Shown: positions 4,842-6,366 of the stretch, in pieces
How positions within the stretch are numbered: the first letter of the stretch is position 1
How the letters are laid out: each line of letters opens with the position of its first letter
DNA from: Actinomycetota bacterium
Lineage (GTDB): Bacteria; Actinomycetota; Actinomycetes; Nanopelagicales; Nanopelagicaceae
Reading direction: 5' to 3'
DNA: 6,366 bases
Assembly: GCA_029978425.1 (NCBI GenBank)
Contig: JAPOJL010000036.1
Span: forward strand, 1 to 6,366
The notes under the pieces: model-generated
Database searches by the model: none
Seen by the model: the letters and a program-made list of their open reading frames with translations, nothing else
Told to the model about the DNA's origin: nothing
Made by a program: the position numbers and the translations under genes

Positions 4842-5840
4842 GTGCTCATCGCACAACGCCCCGTATTGACCGAGGAAGTAGTAAGCGAGAACCGTTCACG
4901 TTTCGTCATCGAACCGTTGGAGCCAGGTTTTGGTTACACGTTGGGTAACTCCCTTCGTCGCACCTTGCTCTCCTCGATTCCTGGCGCCGCTGTAACCAGC
5001 GCGCGCGTTGAGGGAGCCCTTCATGAGTTCACCACTCTTGAAGGTGTAAAGGAAGACCTCACTGATGTCGTCCTCAATATCAAGAACCTCGTTCTCTCAT
5101 CCGATAACGATGAGCCGACCGTTGCTTACATTCGCAAGAATGGATCAGGCACAGTCACAGGCGCTGATGTTGCAGTACCAGCAGGGGTTGAAGTCCATAA
5201 TCCAGATCTTCACATCGCGACTCTCAACAGCAAAGCCAATCTCGAAATCGAACTCACAATCGAGCGCGGCCGCGGTTATGTAACTGCAGTCCAGAACAAG
5301 CAAGTTGGAGCAGAAATCGGTCGAATTCCGGTTGATTCCATCTACTCACCTGTTCTACGCGTTACTTATAAAGTTGAAGCAACTCGCGTTGAACAACGTA
5401 CCGACTTTGATCGCTTGATCGTTGATGTTGAAACTAAGAAGTCGATTACTCCACGCGATGCTGTTGCATCTGCTGGTAAGACTCTGGTCGAACTCTTCGG
5501 ACTTGCACACGAACTTAACTATGCGGCTGAAGGAATTGACCTCGGCCCATCCGTCCAAGATGCGGCCCTTGCTGCAGATCTCGCTCTTCCCATCGAAGAT
5601 CTTGATCTCACAGTCCGCTCTTACAACTGTTTGAAGCGCGAAGGAATCCACACCGTGGGCGAACTTCTTTCTCGTAGCGAAGCAGATCTACTAGATATTC
5701 GTAACTTTGGTTCGAAATCAATTGATGAAGTCAAGGCGAAGCTCGTTTCGATGGGCCTTCAACTCAAGGATTCACCAATCGGATTTGATCCAACTAAGCA
5801 CCAGAACTACGGCGTCGAATTCGGCGACGATCAGGCGTAA
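4842..5840 (+). CDS. rpoA: DNA-directed RNA polymerase subunit alpha
   Basis: The alpha subunit dimerises to start RNA polymerase assembly, and its C-terminal domain contacts UP elements and activators. The product is 332 residues, full length. The N-terminal assembly domain shows [18 protein letters not shown] (31-48), with Arg40 at the position of E. coli Arg45. After a linker, the C-terminal domain (about 249-312) has [16 protein letters not shown], with Arg259 corresponding to the DNA-contacting Arg265 of E. coli, and [14 protein letters not shown]. The tail ends in an acidic stretch (GVEFGDDQA). The start is GTG 4842, preceded 6 nt upstream by a strong GGAGG (4831-4835). The 110-nt gap before it is one of the two large gaps of the operon and holds a weak terminator-like hairpin and an inverted repeat. 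The TAA stop forms the first bases of the rplQ ribosome binding site. Confidence 0.98.
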   Translation: MLIAQRPVLTEEVVSENRSRFVIEPLEPGFGYTLGNSLRRTLLSSIPGAAVTSARVEGALHEFTTLEGVKEDLTDVVLNIKNLVLSSDNDEPTVAYIRKNGSGTVTGADVAVPAGVEVHNPDLHIATLNSKANLEIELTIERGRGYVTAVQNKQVGAEIGRIPVDSIYSPVLRVTYKVEATRVEQRTDFDRLIVDVETKKSITPRDAVASAGKTLVELFGLAHELNYAAEGIDLGPSVQDAALAADLALPIEDLDLTVRSYNCLKREGIHTVGELLSRSEADLLDIRNFGSKSIDEVKAKLVSMGLQLKDSPIGFDPTKHQNYGVEFGDDQA

Positions 5841-5851
5841 GGAGATAAACC

Positions 5852-6208
5852 ATGCCACGTCCATCTAAAGGCCCGCGTCTTGGAAGCGGTCCTGCTCACG
5901 AGAAGTTGTTGCTTCGCACACTTGCGGAACAACTCTTCGAAAACGGCAAGGTTCGTACTACCGAAGCCAAAGCTCGCCGTCTACGTCCACTTGCTGAAAA
6001 GCTCATCACCACTGCCAAGAAGGGTGATCTTGCAGCACGTCGCCAAGTAATGGCTTCGATCGCAAATAAAAACGTCGTTCACACTCTCTTTACTGAGATT
6101 GCACCACGTTTTGAAAAGCGTAACGGTGGATACACACGTATCACCAAAGTTGGACCACGCAAGGGCGACAACGCTCCGATGGCGGTCATTGAAGTTATCG
6201 CTGAATAA
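5852..6208 (+). CDS. rplQ: 50S ribosomal protein L17
   Basis: L17 binds 23S rRNA near the polypeptide exit region. The product is 118 residues and shows the family pattern: [20 protein letters not shown], then [20 protein letters not shown] and [18 protein letters not shown], a central helix, and the end [20 protein letters not shown]. This is near the minimal bacterial length; many high-GC actinobacteria carry a long Ala/Glu-rich C-terminal tail that is missing here. ATG 5852 is set by TAAGGAG (5838-5844), 7 nt upstream, which includes the rpoA stop. It is the last gene before the strong terminator at 6242. Confidence 0.97.
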   Translation: MPRPSKGPRLGSGPAHEKLLLRTLAEQLFENGKVRTTEAKARRLRPLAEKLITTAKKGDLAARRQVMASIANKNVVHTLFTEIAPRFEKRNGGYTRITKVGPRKGDNAPMAVIEVIAE

Positions 6209-6232
6209 CTTCTTTTCGTAAATCCAGCATTA

Positions 6233-6366
6233 ATGATGGAGCCCACTCTCAACCCTGAGAGTGGGTTTCTTCGTTTTCGCATTGATTTCTCTTACGACGG
6301 AGCAGGATTTAGCGGTTGGGCGCGCCAACCAGATCAACGGACTGTCCAAGGTGAAATAGAAACTGC
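6233..6366 (+). CDS. truA: tRNA pseudouridine synthase A, N-terminal fragment (3' truncated)
   Basis: TruA converts uridines 38-40 of the tRNA anticodon stem to pseudouridine. Only the first 44 codons are present. The fragment [18 protein letters not shown] followed by [12 protein letters not shown] matches the conserved TruA N-terminus (YDG, F-x-GW-x-Q, R-T/S-V-Q). The catalytic aspartate (RTDAGVH motif) lies beyond the window. The frame is open back to the rplQ stop, but the only ATG or GTG codons near are ATG 6233 and ATG 6236, giving (M)[10 protein letters not shown] before the conserved part. No Shine-Dalgarno sequence precedes them. Position after rplQ is the normal actinobacterial arrangement. 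The rplQ terminator stem (6242-6265) lies inside codons 4-11 of this frame, which is odd. Translation may depend on rplQ read-through or on a leaderless or weak start. Confidence 0.88.
   Translation, partial: MMEPTLNPESGFLRFRIDFSYDGAGFSGWARQPDQRTVQGEIET
6242..6277 (+). terminator. Strong intrinsic terminator after rplQ
   Basis: CCCACTCTCA (6242-6251) and TGAGAGTGGG (6256-6265) form a perfect 10-bp stem with an ACCC loop, followed by the T-rich tail TTTCTTCGTTTT (6266-6277). It begins 33 nt after the rplQ stop and should end the ribosomal transcript. The reverse strand has no T run after the stem, so it works in one direction. It overlaps the predicted start of truA. Confidence 0.9.

Noticed and set aside
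4529..4948. 139-codon plus-strand frame spanning the rpsD end, the gap and the rpoA start
   Set aside because: It overlaps two certain genes out of frame, has no ribosome binding site, and its product shows no family pattern.
1..6366. CRISPR array, tRNA or rRNA genes, insertion sequence ends, phage genes
   Set aside because: I read both strands and saw no spaced repeats, no cloverleaf, no terminal inverted repeats and no transposase or integrase motifs.

Overview
The window looks like a small-genome actinobacterium. The run infA-rpmJ-rpsM-rpsK-rpsD-rpoA-rplQ-truA in one orientation is the usual actinobacterial alpha-operon order. The S11 and S13 sequences have an actinobacterial character. 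Base composition is roughly balanced rather than GC-rich, gaps are short, and L17 lacks the long tail seen in high-GC actinobacteria. A freshwater Nanopelagicales (acI, Planktophila-like) origin is my best guess, but it rests on general impression and not on a search.

Bases 1-2671 hold three tightly overlapping metabolic genes. The first is the C-terminal two thirds of a D-2-hydroxyacid dehydrogenase, cut by the window edge. It overlaps by 1 nt an Ldh_2-family (malate / L-lactate / L-sulfolactate type) dehydrogenase, which overlaps by 4 nt a YeiH-family membrane protein of the putative sulfate exporter family. A SerA-like dehydrogenase, a ComC-like dehydrogenase and a SuyZ-like exporter are the parts expected of a 3-sulfolactate degradation route. 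There the two dehydrogenases interconvert (S)- and (R)-sulfolactate through sulfopyruvate, sulfo-lyase SuyAB releases sulfite, and the exporter removes sulfite or sulfate. SuyAB is not in the window, so this remains a prediction.

Bases 2761-6208 are the translation/transcription operon: IF-1 (TTG start), L36 (zinc-ribbon form), S13, S11, S4 (zinc form), the RNA polymerase alpha subunit and L17. Two non-coding gaps stand out. The 133-nt rpmJ-rpsM gap can fold into a hairpin with a GNRA loop followed by a possible pseudoknot, and is a candidate for S4-type feedback control. The 110-nt rpsD-rpoA gap has a short hairpin with a U run and then an 8-bp inverted repeat just before the rpoA ribosome binding site.

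A strong intrinsic terminator follows rplQ at 6242-6277. It appears to lie inside the first codons of truA (tRNA pseudouridine synthase), whose only plausible in-frame starts are at 6233/6236. truA runs off the right edge.
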